In this document: one piece after another, positions 44,485-53,683 of the stretch | How the letters are laid out: the number at the start of each line of letters is the position of its first letter | Numbering within the stretch: position 1 is the first letter of the stretch | NCBI RefSeq assembly: GCF_003634615.1 | Contig: NZ_RBKX01000001.1 | Span: 2,666,001-2,730,000, forward strand | DNA: 64,000 nucleotides | Source of the DNA: Flavobacterium sp. 102 | Lineage (GTDB): Bacteria > Bacteroidota > Bacteroidia > Flavobacteriales > Flavobacteriaceae | Reading direction: 5' to 3' | Position numbers and translations under genes: made by a program | The notes under the pieces: model-generated | Database searches by the model: none | What the model was told of the DNA's origin: nothing | The model's input: only the letters and a program-made list of their open reading frames with translations

Positions 44485-45664
44485 ATTGAATAATAACTTT
44501 CTTAGTGATACGATTAGTTGCGGTTTCTAAAACGCCAAGGTAAATACCACTGCCTAAATCACTCACATTAATGGTTTCTATTAAACCGGTATCCGTAAAA
44601 AATTGGTTCAGAACTGTTTTACCATGAATGTCAATTATGGAAAAAGTATAATTGGCATCATTTAAATTCCCTTTATTGATATTGAGAATACTTTTAGAAG
44701 GGTTTGGAAAAAAACTAACCTGAGCATCTTCATTAAAATACTGATTATCTAAAGCTGAAGCATTGGCTATTGCAAAATGCATAGTGGCACCAATAGCAGC
44801 TTTTCCAACATTAAAGCAAAATTCCGGATCCATATTAGCCAAATTATCTGATGGTGTATGCGGATGAGAAGAGATATTGGTTTCATAAAAACCGGTAATG
44901 ATTTCTCCATTATTCTCAAACGGAATGTAATCCGTAGCTTCGGCAAAATTAATCCAAGTATTTAGCGGAGAATATAAAGCTACACAGGTGGCCAACTCTT
45001 CAGTAATTACTGCTGATGCGGCATTATTAGCCATTGGCAAAGACTCATCAACATCACAGGTAATGGTATCATTTATTTCTCCTGCAACACCACCCACTTC
45101 ATCTATGTTAAACACCACGCGAATATCCATTTTGGGAGTGGTTGCATTTACCACATTGGTTACAAAATGTTGGCTTCCTCTCAAACCATCTTCTTCACCA
45201 CTAAAATTGATGAACTTTATCGAATACTCCGTTGGAATATTTTGAAGCAAACGAGCAATCTCTAATATAATAGCCGTTCCACTACCATTATCATTCGTTC
45301 CTGTACCAGAAATAGTGTCATAATGTCCGCAAACAATTACGTAAGTGTTAGGATATAAAGTGCCTACTTTGGTAAGAACAAGGTTTTTACAAGTAAATCC
45401 CGAATAAGAATAGGTATCTTCTTCCATTTGAGAAGCCGTGTAGCCGTAACTTAAGTATTGGCTTTTCAACCAATCCAACGTATTTTGTAAGGCTGCTGTT
45501 CCTCTTCGTTTCACTCCTAGATTCTGAAACTCGGTCAATCTCGCCGTTATATTAGCTTGTGTTGATTGATTAACCACTGCGTCATAACTTGGTATATATT
45601 CTTGTGAATATGCAACGGTTAGTGATAAAAATAATAATAGGATAATCTGAAATCTAAATTTCAT
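44483..45664 (-). CDS. M28 zinc peptidase with T9SS sorting domain (copy 2)
   Basis: A 393-aa secreted aminopeptidase-type M28 enzyme. After a signal peptide (residues 1-20), zinc and catalytic residues appear in VIVCGHYDTISGTGTNDNGSG near 112, NFSGEEDGLRGSQHF near 156, VFNIDEVGG near 185 and HPHTPSDNLANMDPEF near 268. From about residue 310 a type A T9SS C-terminal domain follows (QVSFFPNPSKSILNINKG, LGSGIYLGVLETATNRITKKVIIQ), so it is exported by the Por system and probably released or anchored. It is paralogous to the adjacent gene and 28 bases downstream of it. Confidence 0.92.
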   Translation of the reverse strand: MKFRFQIILLLFLSLTVAYSQEYIPSYDAVVNQSTQANITARLTEFQNLGVKRRGTAALQNTLDWLKSQYLSYGYTASQMEEDTYSYSGFTCKNLVLTKVGTLYPNTYVIVCGHYDTISGTGTNDNGSGTAIILEIARLLQNIPTEYSIKFINFSGEEDGLRGSQHFVTNVVNATTPKMDIRVVFNIDEVGGVAGEINDTITCDVDESLPMANNAASAVITEELATCVALYSPLNTWINFAEATDYIPFENNGEIITGFYETNISSHPHTPSDNLANMDPEFCFNVGKAAIGATMHFAIANASALDNQYFNEDAQVSFFPNPSKSILNINKGNLNDANYTFSIIDIHGKTVLNQFFTDTGLIETINVSDLGSGIYLGVLETATNRITKKVIIQ

Positions 45665-45692
45665 TACAATAGTTTTTATTTTTTTAGAGGTA

Positions 45693-46871
45693 TTATTCGA
45701 TAACTATTTTCTTGGCGATTCTATTATTGGCAGTTTGCAATACTGCTAAATACATCCCTTTGGACAAACCATTTAAAGAAATACTTTCTAACAAATTAGG
45801 GTTTTTAACTTCACGGCTAAGTACAACTTTACCTTGTAAGTCAATTAAAGAAAAAGAATAATGAGTGTCGGTTAAAGTACCTAAATTGATATTCAAAATA
45901 TCTTTCGCCGGACTTGGGTAAAAACTCACTTGATTATCATTGACAAACTCATCAGCGTCAAGTGCGGCTGTTGAAACTACTGCAAAATGAAGCATCGCAC
46001 CAGTAGCAGCTTTGGCTATATTATATACATATTCAGGATCCATATTGACTAACAAATCGCTTGATGTATGACGATGTGGTGTTTCATTTTTTTCAAAAAA
46101 ACCGGTGATCACTTCGTTGTTTTCTTCAAACGGCATATAATCAGAAGCATAGGCATAAGACAAATGAGTATTCAAAGAAGAATAAAGTTGGGTACAAGTA
46201 ATCAATTCATTGGTAATAGTATTGGAAACCGCATTATTGGAGGTTGGACTTCCGGTATCTCTTTCGCAAGTTACAGTATCATTGATCATATCAGCTCTTC
46301 CCCCTACTTCATCTATATTGAATACCAGTTTAATGTCCATTTTAGGATTAGTAGCATTGACCACTGTAGAAACAAAGTTTTGACTTCCAACCAAACCATC
46401 TTCTTCTCCACTGAAATTAATAAACTTTATAGAGTATTCTGTTGGAATATTTTGCAACAAACGAGCGACTTCAAAAATAGTAACTACACCACTTCCGTTG
46501 TCATTAGTTCCTTTTCCGGTTATAGTATCGTAATGGCCACATATAATGACAAACGTATTAGGATAAAGGGTTCCGACTTTGGTTATCACTAAATTTTTAC
46601 AAGTAGTCGAACCATTGGTAAAACTGTATTCCTGCAATTGTGAAGCAGTATATCCATAACTTAAATATTCTGCTTTTAACCAGTCAAGTGTGTTTTGCAA
46701 AGAGGCAGTTCCTCTTCTTTTGACCCCAAGGCTTTCGAATTCAGTTAAATTGTCTAATATATTGGCTTCAGAGACTTGGTCAACGATAGTTCCGTAATAA
46801 GGAATATAAGTTTGGCCATGACCTTTTGACAATAAAAACAAAAAGGATAATGAAAATAGTAGGTTTTTCAT
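45693..46871 (-). CDS. M28 zinc peptidase with T9SS sorting domain (copy 1)
   Basis: A 392-aa paralogue of the next gene downstream, with the same order of parts: signal peptide (KNLLFSLSFLFLLSKGHGQ), prodomain-like helix region (VSEANILDNLTEFESLGVKRRG), metal motifs in VIICGHYDTITGKGTNDNGSG, NFSGEEDGLVGSQNF, VFNIDEVGG and PHRHTSSDLLVNMDPEY, and a T9SS type A tail (QVSFYPSPAKDILNINLG, LSKGMYLAVLQTANNRIAKKIVIE). The two products look clearly alike along their whole length, consistent with a tandem duplication. It likely degrades extracellular peptides for nutrition. Confidence 0.92.
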   Translation of the reverse strand: MKNLLFSLSFLFLLSKGHGQTYIPYYGTIVDQVSEANILDNLTEFESLGVKRRGTASLQNTLDWLKAEYLSYGYTASQLQEYSFTNGSTTCKNLVITKVGTLYPNTFVIICGHYDTITGKGTNDNGSGVVTIFEVARLLQNIPTEYSIKFINFSGEEDGLVGSQNFVSTVVNATNPKMDIKLVFNIDEVGGRADMINDTVTCERDTGSPTSNNAVSNTITNELITCTQLYSSLNTHLSYAYASDYMPFEENNEVITGFFEKNETPHRHTSSDLLVNMDPEYVYNIAKAATGAMLHFAVVSTAALDADEFVNDNQVSFYPSPAKDILNINLGTLTDTHYSFSLIDLQGKVVLSREVKNPNLLESISLNGLSKGMYLAVLQTANNRIAKKIVIE

Positions 46872-46916
46872 TGAAATTTTAATAGAATAAAGTTCTTTTG
46901 TTTACAAATTCGTCAG

Positions 46917-46924
46917 CAAATGTA
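46917..46924 (-). promoter_or_regulatory. -7 box TACATTTG for the M28 peptidase pair
   Basis: Exact TAnnTTTG on the minus strand, 45 bases upstream of the ATG at 46871. Confidence 0.45.
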
Positions 46925-47145
46925 CTAATTTTTTAAACATATTCAAACGAAGAACAATAAAAGACAACGCCTTTTTCAGATTCTTAAATACCTGTAATAC
47001 TGAACCTTATCTCGTCTTAATCAAACCTTAAGAATTTATTTACGGGCTTTGGCACATGTATTGGAATGTACCAAACAACAGCAATAATAACTGTTCGAAG
47101 ACGCTGAAAATCGAAAGAGTAAGCAAAACTCAAATTGTATTGATT

Positions 47146-47739
47146 ATGAAAAAAATTACCCTTTTAGTAGCTACTGTTTTACTGGTTGGAAACGTAGTGA
47201 ATGCAACAGATTTAAGAACGAGATATAGCTTTGATGAGCCAATCTCATTTGTGGAAAGAGGCATTGAGTTTTTTGTTTTTCCAAATGGAGACTTTGATTT
47301 TAATACTCGTCCACAAGACAGTCAAGGTGATTATTTTTACAAAACCGCCGGGAAAAGAGGAACAAAAACTAGTTCTGCCAGAGGTCCAGTAAATTATGGA
47401 ACCCGAATTGAACATGATAGTTTTGGCAGAGTAAGACGTGTTGGTAACACTTTTATCAACTACGACAGCCGAGACAGAGTAAGCCGAATTGGAACGGTTT
47501 ACATGAAATACAACAGACATGCATTAACCCAAATTGGTGGATTGCAAATTGTCTATGATCGTAGAGGTGATATTGTGAAAATGTTTGGAAATGTAAAAGG
47601 TTACAGCAACCAAGGGTATGTTTACCATAGCAATAATAATTACAACAATGATTATGCTACAAACAACCCAAGAAATGATGATGATTATTACTATTACAAA
47701 GCAGATGGCACAAAAGCCAAGATTGAAGATAAAAAATAA
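47146..47739 (+). CDS. Small exported protein with RHS/YD-like beta repeats
   Basis: A 197-aa protein; I start at ATG 47146, where KKITLLVATVLLVGNVVNAT gives a signal peptide, and not at the upstream in-frame ATG at 47056. The middle part repeats a short beta-strand pattern: DSFGRVRRVGNTFINYDSRDRVSRIGTVYMKYNRHALTQIGGLQIVYDRRGDIVKMFG, reminiscent of YD/RHS-type repeats. The C-terminus is rich in Asn, Tyr and Asp, then basic. I know of flavobacterial proteins of this kind but no function. It stands alone with its own terminator. Confidence 0.65.
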   Translation: MKKITLLVATVLLVGNVVNATDLRTRYSFDEPISFVERGIEFFVFPNGDFDFNTRPQDSQGDYFYKTAGKRGTKTSSARGPVNYGTRIEHDSFGRVRRVGNTFINYDSRDRVSRIGTVYMKYNRHALTQIGGLQIVYDRRGDIVKMFGNVKGYSNQGYVYHSNNNYNNDYATNNPRNDDDYYYYKADGTKAKIEDKK

Positions 47740-47768
47740 ATAGTTGTTTTGGTTAGGTTTTGATGAAG

Positions 47769-47803
47769 AAAATCCCGCAAAGTTTACACGATGCGGGATT
47801 TTT
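47769..47803. terminator. Bidirectional terminator
   Basis: Perfect 10-bp stem AAAATCCCGC / GCGGGATTTT with a 14-base loop and a T-run, between convergent genes ending at 47739 and 47826. Confidence 0.92.
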
Positions 47804-47825
47804 GATTTATAAAAAATCGGATTGG

Positions 47826-49490
47826 TTAATGACCGCCTTCCGCTTGAATGTCATCTACATCAATATTTTGCTTTTTCAAAATTCCTTTTACAACAAAACC
47901 ATAGTAAGCCAAATAAGCAAAACAAATTACAGGAATAAAATATGACTGGTGAATTCCGATGATATCCGAAATTTTCCCTTGTAACGGAGGAATAATTCCA
48001 CCACCTAAAATCATCATTACTAAAAAAGCTGAACCCTGTGAAGTATATTTTCCCAAACCGGTAATAGCCAATGAGAAAATAGCTGGCCACATAATACTAC
48101 AAAATAAACCACCACTCATAAAAGCATAAATAGCCACTGTTCCTGTTGTGAATAAACCAATAATCATGGCAATCATTCCCATTAATCCAAAAATCATTAA
48201 TGTCTTTGATGGCTTGTCTTGCCCTAAAAAGAAACCTGCAATTTGAAAAGCAACCACTGCGGCATAAGCATACAAAGGAGAAACGTCTTGACCTGACAAA
48301 TGATTTACATACAATACAACACCAAAAGCTACATAAGGTATTACTATCAACAGAATTTTACGCACAGAATGGGTTGGGTTAAAAACCGAAATGGCTCCTG
48401 CCCAGCGACCAATCATCAAACTTCCCCAATACATTGAAATGTATGGTGCCAATGCTGAACCTGTAATATTTCCGAAAGCAGCGGTATCTAAAAGTTCTCC
48501 TAAATTACTTTGAATAGTTACTTCTACTCCAACATAAGTGAATATTCCCAACATCCCTAAAACCAATTGTGGGTATTTCATAGCGCCCCAACCTTCAGGA
48601 TTTTTTTGCGCTCTAACATTGGCAAATAACAATCCGAAAACGGTAACTAATAATGTTGCAATAGTCAAATAAAGTCCTAAATAATCTTTCTCTTTATTTT
48701 CAATAAATCGAGTGATAAAATCGGCATCTTCATATCTTGAGAAAATATATCCGAAAATAGCAACCAATATTACAGTAATAGCAATTAGCGTTTTCATTGC
48801 TTTACTTGCTGGTTCAAAAGTAGAATCACTTTTTCCGGATGGCAATTTTTTAGAGAAATAAAATAAGGCAGCAGCCAATAAGAACAGACCTCCAACAAAT
48901 ACGTAAAGAATCTCCATTTTATCCAATGAATCAGCTTTTTGGGCAAACTCTTCCAAATTGGCTCCGGCAATTACACCAAATAAAGCTATAGAAACCACGA
49001 TTGGTCCAATAGTAGTTCCAAAAGAATTAATTCCTCCGGCCAAATTCAAACGATTAGAAGCAGTTTTAATATCTCCAAGTGAGGTTGCAAAGGGTTGTGC
49101 AGAAGTTTGCTGTAAAGAAAATCCAAGAGCCACAACAAATAAAGCGCCTAGTATTAAGGCATAACTTCCTTGAGTTACTGCAAAAATCATAAATGCCGCA
49201 CCAAAAGTACTTATCAATAAACCATTAATAATTCCTTTTTTGAAACCCCAAGCGTTGAGAATGTCTTTGTTCGCCATACTACTAAAAATAAAAAGCAATA
49301 ATGCTCCAATATAGTATGCTCCGTAAAAGGCAAAATCTATTAACTGACTTTGAAACTGATCTAACCCAAATTTAATTTTACAGAAAGGAATAAAAACACC
49401 ATTTGACGCTCCGATAAATCCCCAAAAGAAGAATACGGTAATTAAAGTGTAAAGGGCCGAATTATTGGCTTTGGTTTGTTCTGAATTCAT
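47826..49490 (-). CDS. FHS-type MFS sugar permease
   Basis: A 554-aa inner-membrane sugar/H+ symporter of the fucose-glucose/galactose (FHS) branch of the major facilitator superfamily. Marks: [30 protein letters not shown] near residue 14, [16 protein letters not shown] near 50, [18 protein letters not shown] near 125 and [16 protein letters not shown] near 148. It is longer than the usual 410-430 aa because of extra helices and loops between about 210 and 300. It lies between the two carbohydrate loci and could import glucose or galactose released by them. No operon partner. Confidence 0.87.
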   Translation of the reverse strand: MNSEQTKANNSALYTLITVFFFWGFIGASNGVFIPFCKIKFGLDQFQSQLIDFAFYGAYYIGALLLFIFSSMANKDILNAWGFKKGIINGLLISTFGAAFMIFAVTQGSYALILGALFVVALGFSLQQTSAQPFATSLGDIKTASNRLNLAGGINSFGTTIGPIVVSIALFGVIAGANLEEFAQKADSLDKMEILYVFVGGLFLLAAALFYFSKKLPSGKSDSTFEPASKAMKTLIAITVILVAIFGYIFSRYEDADFITRFIENKEKDYLGLYLTIATLLVTVFGLLFANVRAQKNPEGWGAMKYPQLVLGMLGIFTYVGVEVTIQSNLGELLDTAAFGNITGSALAPYISMYWGSLMIGRWAGAISVFNPTHSVRKILLIVIPYVAFGVVLYVNHLSGQDVSPLYAYAAVVAFQIAGFFLGQDKPSKTLMIFGLMGMIAMIIGLFTTGTVAIYAFMSGGLFCSIMWPAIFSLAITGLGKYTSQGSAFLVMMILGGGIIPPLQGKISDIIGIHQSYFIPVICFAYLAYYGFVVKGILKKQNIDVDDIQAEGGH

Positions 49491-49718
49491 AATTATAATC
49501 TTTGGTTAGGTTGTTAATAGTTATTGTTTGTGTAAAAATTGAGTCGATAAATTATCAAATCCTTAAATTAAAACGAACTTGATTGGATAAATATACATTT
49601 ATAAGTAAAACACTAATGATAGCTATAAAATTAGTTATTAACGAAATCGTTTTCTTAAAGTCACTTTTGCGAATATTTCAAAAAAATTACAACGTTTGCG
49701 CTTGTTAATAACTGAAAA

Positions 49719-51476
49719 CTAATCGGCTTTTCTGATTTCACTCTTTGGCCCGATACCATTGTTGTTGAAAGCTTCTATTTGGAAATAATAGGCATCCGAT
49801 TTATCCAATCCATTAAAGTAATACTCGGTCTTGCCGTAAACCATAATCGAACCATATAATTTATCCGGCGATTTTCCAAAGTAAATTACATAACCATCTG
49901 CATTTTGCTCCTGTTGCCATTTGAACCAAACGTTTCTGCGCTCGCCTTTTACTTTTTGTCCTGAACGCAAGGGTACGAATCCTTTAACTTCGCTTGGTTT
50001 TTCACTACTTCCTTTGCCAAAAACCCTAAAACCACTAATCGCAAATTTACCCGTTGGCATACCAATATTCTCCAATTTTAAATAACGTGCCGAAGCCGGA
50101 GTTTTTAATTCTATATATTCATGCGGGACATCTTTGGTGCTTTCGCTTTTATCGATTAAGATTTTCCAATTCTTACCATCGTTCGAAGTATAGATAATGT
50201 ATTGGTGGCCCAATGTTGTTTCGGGTTTACCCATTAACTCGGCATCTTGATCGGCATAATTGATTTGAATCGCATGGATAATGCTTTTTTCGCCCAAATC
50301 AGAAATCAAGTATTCGCCTTTGTTAGCCGTTTTCGCTGACCAATAAGTCTTAATATCTTCATCTACCGAAAGATTCGCCTGAAAGCCACCAAGCGTTGAA
50401 GAAACCTGAACGGGTTTGTTATAATTCAGCAACATCCAACCGGCAAAGCTTTCGCTCAAATGGCCTTTATTTTCCGAAGGCAAAAACGTTGGATAATCAC
50501 CATAAGCTGTGTTTGAATACAGAATATCGTCTTTATCAAATCCGGCAGGCCAAATACCCAAACGACGTTCGAAATTGTTTTTCACACAAACACCAATCGT
50601 TGAAATATGCCAATACTGATTGTTCGCATCGGTGAAAGTCGCGCCATGTCCGGCACCACGAGCAAAACCTCCGGGTTTATACGAAAAAGGATTGTGTGAT
50701 TGGTATTCGAATGGTCCAAGCGGGTGATTGCCCACATACACGCCATCGGCATAGCCGCTGAATTCGGTACCGGGCGCGCCATACTGCAAATAATATTTAC
50801 CGTTGTATTTGGTCATAAAAGCACCTTCGGTAAACGGTTGCAGAAAAGTATTGTCGTTGTGCTCGCCAAAGCGTTCCCATCCGTGTTCGTCATCATTCAA
50901 AGCCAGTACCGGAATCCTATCGCCTTCCGGCTGGAAAGTTTTGCGGTTAAGTTTTATACCATATAGCGGATACAAATTACTCGAACCGTAATATTCATAG
51001 ACTTCATCTTTTTCTTTGTCCCAAAAAATTTGCGGATCCCAAGCGGCGGCTTCTGATTTGTGGATTAACTCTTTCCACTCGCCTTTTTCCGGATTCGTAC
51101 TCATCCAAAGCGGAAATTGTTTGCCGTGCGTAGAACCAACAACAAGTAAAGTATCGTTGACAAACGACAACGATGGTGCGCACAATTCGTCATACACTTT
51201 GTGTTCGGGACGAAGGAATTTTTTAGCAATAAATTTCCAATCAGACATGTCTTTGCTATGCCAGTAACCCCATTGATTGGTCGAAAAAAGATAGTATTCG
51301 CCTTTGAAAAATGTCAGTACCGGATCGGCAGTGGCACGATGTTTTCCTTGTTTGACAAAATCGGGAATTGGGCAATAACCGTAGTCAATGTTAATCGGAT
51401 TGCAATACGTCTTTTGCTGGGCTATTCCATAATTTGAAATGAATAACAATATTAGTAAGGCAATCCGATGTTTCAT
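49719..51476 (-). CDS. GH43-like hydrolase with F5/8-C and Fn3 modules
   Basis: A 585-aa secreted protein. The signal peptide ends near residue 20. Residues 25-340 look like a five-bladed GH43-family propeller with likely acidic residues in HRATADPVLTFFKGEYYLFS near 47, AAWDPQIFWDKEKDEVYEYYGS near 143 and TEGAFMTKYNGKYYLQYG near 217. From about 360 to 490 there is a discoidin/F5-8 type C module (NLSVDEDIKTYWSAKT, ARYLKLENIGMPTGKFAISGFRVFG), then a fibronectin III-like end (NADGYVIYFGKSPD). The substrate is unknown, with alpha-linked arabinose, xylose or galactose as candidates. It is 11 bases after the GH97 gene. Confidence 0.8.
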   Translation of the reverse strand: MKHRIALLILLFISNYGIAQQKTYCNPINIDYGYCPIPDFVKQGKHRATADPVLTFFKGEYYLFSTNQWGYWHSKDMSDWKFIAKKFLRPEHKVYDELCAPSLSFVNDTLLVVGSTHGKQFPLWMSTNPEKGEWKELIHKSEAAAWDPQIFWDKEKDEVYEYYGSSNLYPLYGIKLNRKTFQPEGDRIPVLALNDDEHGWERFGEHNDNTFLQPFTEGAFMTKYNGKYYLQYGAPGTEFSGYADGVYVGNHPLGPFEYQSHNPFSYKPGGFARGAGHGATFTDANNQYWHISTIGVCVKNNFERRLGIWPAGFDKDDILYSNTAYGDYPTFLPSENKGHLSESFAGWMLLNYNKPVQVSSTLGGFQANLSVDEDIKTYWSAKTANKGEYLISDLGEKSIIHAIQINYADQDAELMGKPETTLGHQYIIYTSNDGKNWKILIDKSESTKDVPHEYIELKTPASARYLKLENIGMPTGKFAISGFRVFGKGSSEKPSEVKGFVPLRSGQKVKGERRNVWFKWQQEQNADGYVIYFGKSPDKLYGSIMVYGKTEYYFNGLDKSDAYYFQIEAFNNNGIGPKSEIRKAD

Positions 51477-51487
51477 AAAAGTGATTT

Positions 51488-53587
51488 TTAATTAATTGGC
51501 ACCAAACTAACCGCTGTTCCGCCACCGGCAGCTAAAACTAATTTCAGCTTGGTTTTAGAAGTCACAGTCATGGTTTTGATTTCGTAGCTGATTGGGTTTT
51601 TCTCCCAATGCGCTGTTTTCCCGTCTTGGTAAATAATAGCTTTGTATTTTTTATTCGGAGAAAGAAAATCCAATTTAATTTCAGTATTTCTGGCATTTTC
51701 ATCGGTGATAGCACCTAAAAACCAGTTCTCCGATTTTTTGTCTTTACGAGCAACCGTCAAATAATCTCCCGGCTCAGCTTCCAAATATTTTGATTCTTGC
51801 CAATCGGCTGCTACGTCTTTAATAAACTGAAAAGCATCCGGATATTTTTCATAGTTTTCCGGTAAGTCGGCTGCCATTTGCAACGGTGAATACAAGGTCA
51901 CATATAAAGCCAATTGTTTGGCTAAAGTCGTATGAACTTGTTCTTTTTTAGTCTTGTCATAATAGCTCATTTTGATTTCAAAAATCCCCGGTGTATAATC
52001 CATTGGTCCGCCTAATAATCTGGTGAATGGCAAAATCGTTTCGTGACTTGGCGGATTTCCGTTACTCCAAGCGTTGAACTCGTTTCCACGAGCGGCTTCT
52101 GCTGCAATGTAATTCGGATACGTTCTGTGGTAACCCGTAGGACGAGAACTTTCGTGTGAATTGACCATCATTTTGTAATCGGCAAATCTTCGGGCTACGA
52201 AGTTAAAATGGTTGACCATCGTTTGTCCATCGTGAAACTCGCCACGCGGAATAATTCGACCAACATAACCTGATTTCGCCGCAGGATAACCATACTCTTT
52301 CATCAAGTTTAATGCTCTGTCCAAATGTCTTTCATAATTCGCCACCGAACCCGAAGTTTCGTGGTGCATAATCATCTTGACTCCTTTGGATTTGGCGTAA
52401 GCGTTGATTTCGGCTAAATTGTAATCAGGATAAGGTGTAGTAAAATCGAAAACATCTTCTTTCCAATTGCCAAACCAATCTTCCCAACCTACATTCCAGC
52501 CTTCCACTAAAACGCCATCAAAACCATGTTTGGCAGCAAAATCAATATATCGTTTGGTATTCGCCGTAGTTGCACCGTGTCTTCCACTGGCAATTAATTC
52601 TCTCGATTCGGTGTTCTGCGCATTTTGACTTCCGGCGTAATCCCAAGTCGATTTTCCAACGTGCATTTCCCACCAAACACCAACGTATTTCATGGGTTTA
52701 ATCCAAGAAGTATCTTCAATTTTAGAAGGTTCGTTTAAGTTCAAAATCATTTTGGAACCTACAATTTCACGCGCATCATTGCTTACCATAATGGTTCTCC
52801 AAGGCGAAACACAAGGTGCTTGTAAATAAGCTTTATCGCCAATAGCATTGGGAACCAAACGAGAAGTCAAAGCATTTGTTGTTGGATTTAAATCCAAATG
52901 CATGATCGGATAATTGACAACCGCTGCTTCAAAAATATTCAAGTATAAATTATCGGCAGTTTTCATCATTAATGGCGATTGTACGACGTGTTTTCCTGCG
53001 ATGGATTTTAGACCGATACCATTATTTAAATCGATTTTTTCGGTATTAACATCAGACAATAGCGTTTCATTATAAGCATATTCCTGACTGTCAAAATCAC
53101 CCGGAATCCAGAACGTTTTGTGGTTTCCGGCTAAATTGAATTCTGATTTTTCATCGGATACAATGAAATAATTCAAGTTGGGTTGCTTTGGAAATTCATA
53201 GCGAAAAGCCATTCCTTCGTCATAGACTTTGAAGATAATGTTCATCTTTCTGTTAGTTCCCATTTGAGATAAACAAAACGTCAATTCGTTGTAATGATTT
53301 ACGATGCTAGATTGCTCTCCCAGAACCGGTTTCCATGTTTCATTGAAAGTAGAAACTTTAACGCTATCTATTTTAAAATTGGAAGCCAAATCGGTATCGC
53401 CTTTGAGATAAACACCCAAGAGACTTTTCAAAATCACCGGTTTGTTTTTATAGGTCAACGAATAAGATGGTCTACCTTTTTCAGCTAATTTGAACTCGAG
53501 CGTAAGTTCTTTTGAAGGTGATTGTATCGTTTGCGCTTTAAGGCAAAAAGCGAACAACAGCAAAGTGATGGTAATCGAATTTTTCAT
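51488..53587 (-). CDS. GH97 alpha-glucosidase (SusB-like)
   Basis: A 699-aa periplasmic exo-glycosidase. After a signal peptide come the GH97 N-terminal beta-sandwich (LTLEFKLAEKGRPSYSLTYKNKPVI), the barrel (DGVLVEGWNVGWEDWFGN near 358) and a C-terminal beta domain. Glu residues in MIMHHETSGS and MVNSHESSRPTGY correspond to the calcium/base Glu pair described for inverting SusB-type GH97, which argues for alpha-glucosidase over the retaining alpha-galactosidase type. It follows PUL2 after a terminator and is paired with the GH43-like gene. Its alpha specificity does not fit a pure beta-glucan locus. Confidence 0.9.
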   Translation of the reverse strand: MKNSITITLLLFAFCLKAQTIQSPSKELTLEFKLAEKGRPSYSLTYKNKPVILKSLLGVYLKGDTDLASNFKIDSVKVSTFNETWKPVLGEQSSIVNHYNELTFCLSQMGTNRKMNIIFKVYDEGMAFRYEFPKQPNLNYFIVSDEKSEFNLAGNHKTFWIPGDFDSQEYAYNETLLSDVNTEKIDLNNGIGLKSIAGKHVVQSPLMMKTADNLYLNIFEAAVVNYPIMHLDLNPTTNALTSRLVPNAIGDKAYLQAPCVSPWRTIMVSNDAREIVGSKMILNLNEPSKIEDTSWIKPMKYVGVWWEMHVGKSTWDYAGSQNAQNTESRELIASGRHGATTANTKRYIDFAAKHGFDGVLVEGWNVGWEDWFGNWKEDVFDFTTPYPDYNLAEINAYAKSKGVKMIMHHETSGSVANYERHLDRALNLMKEYGYPAAKSGYVGRIIPRGEFHDGQTMVNHFNFVARRFADYKMMVNSHESSRPTGYHRTYPNYIAAEAARGNEFNAWSNGNPPSHETILPFTRLLGGPMDYTPGIFEIKMSYYDKTKKEQVHTTLAKQLALYVTLYSPLQMAADLPENYEKYPDAFQFIKDVAADWQESKYLEAEPGDYLTVARKDKKSENWFLGAITDENARNTEIKLDFLSPNKKYKAIIYQDGKTAHWEKNPISYEIKTMTVTSKTKLKLVLAAGGGTAVSLVPIN

Positions 53588-53629
53588 AAAGTATATTTTT
53601 TGCTAAAGATAGAAATAACTTATTACTTT

Positions 53630-53664
53630 AAAAAAAACCCTTTAGTTGATGACCAAAGGGTTTT
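53630..53664 (-). terminator. Terminator after PUL2 GH3 gene
   Basis: Perfect 10-bp stem AAAACCCTTT / AAAGGGTTTT with an 11-base loop, followed on the minus strand by a run of T, about 20 bases past the GH3 stop. It separates the PUL2 core from GH97. Confidence 0.9.
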
Positions 53665-53683
53665 CCTCGAAGTAAACATAAAA

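Noticed and set aside
46068..46592. 174-codon frame antisense to an M28 peptidase
   Set aside because: It mirrors a gene with clear catalytic motifs on the other strand and has no coding features of its own.
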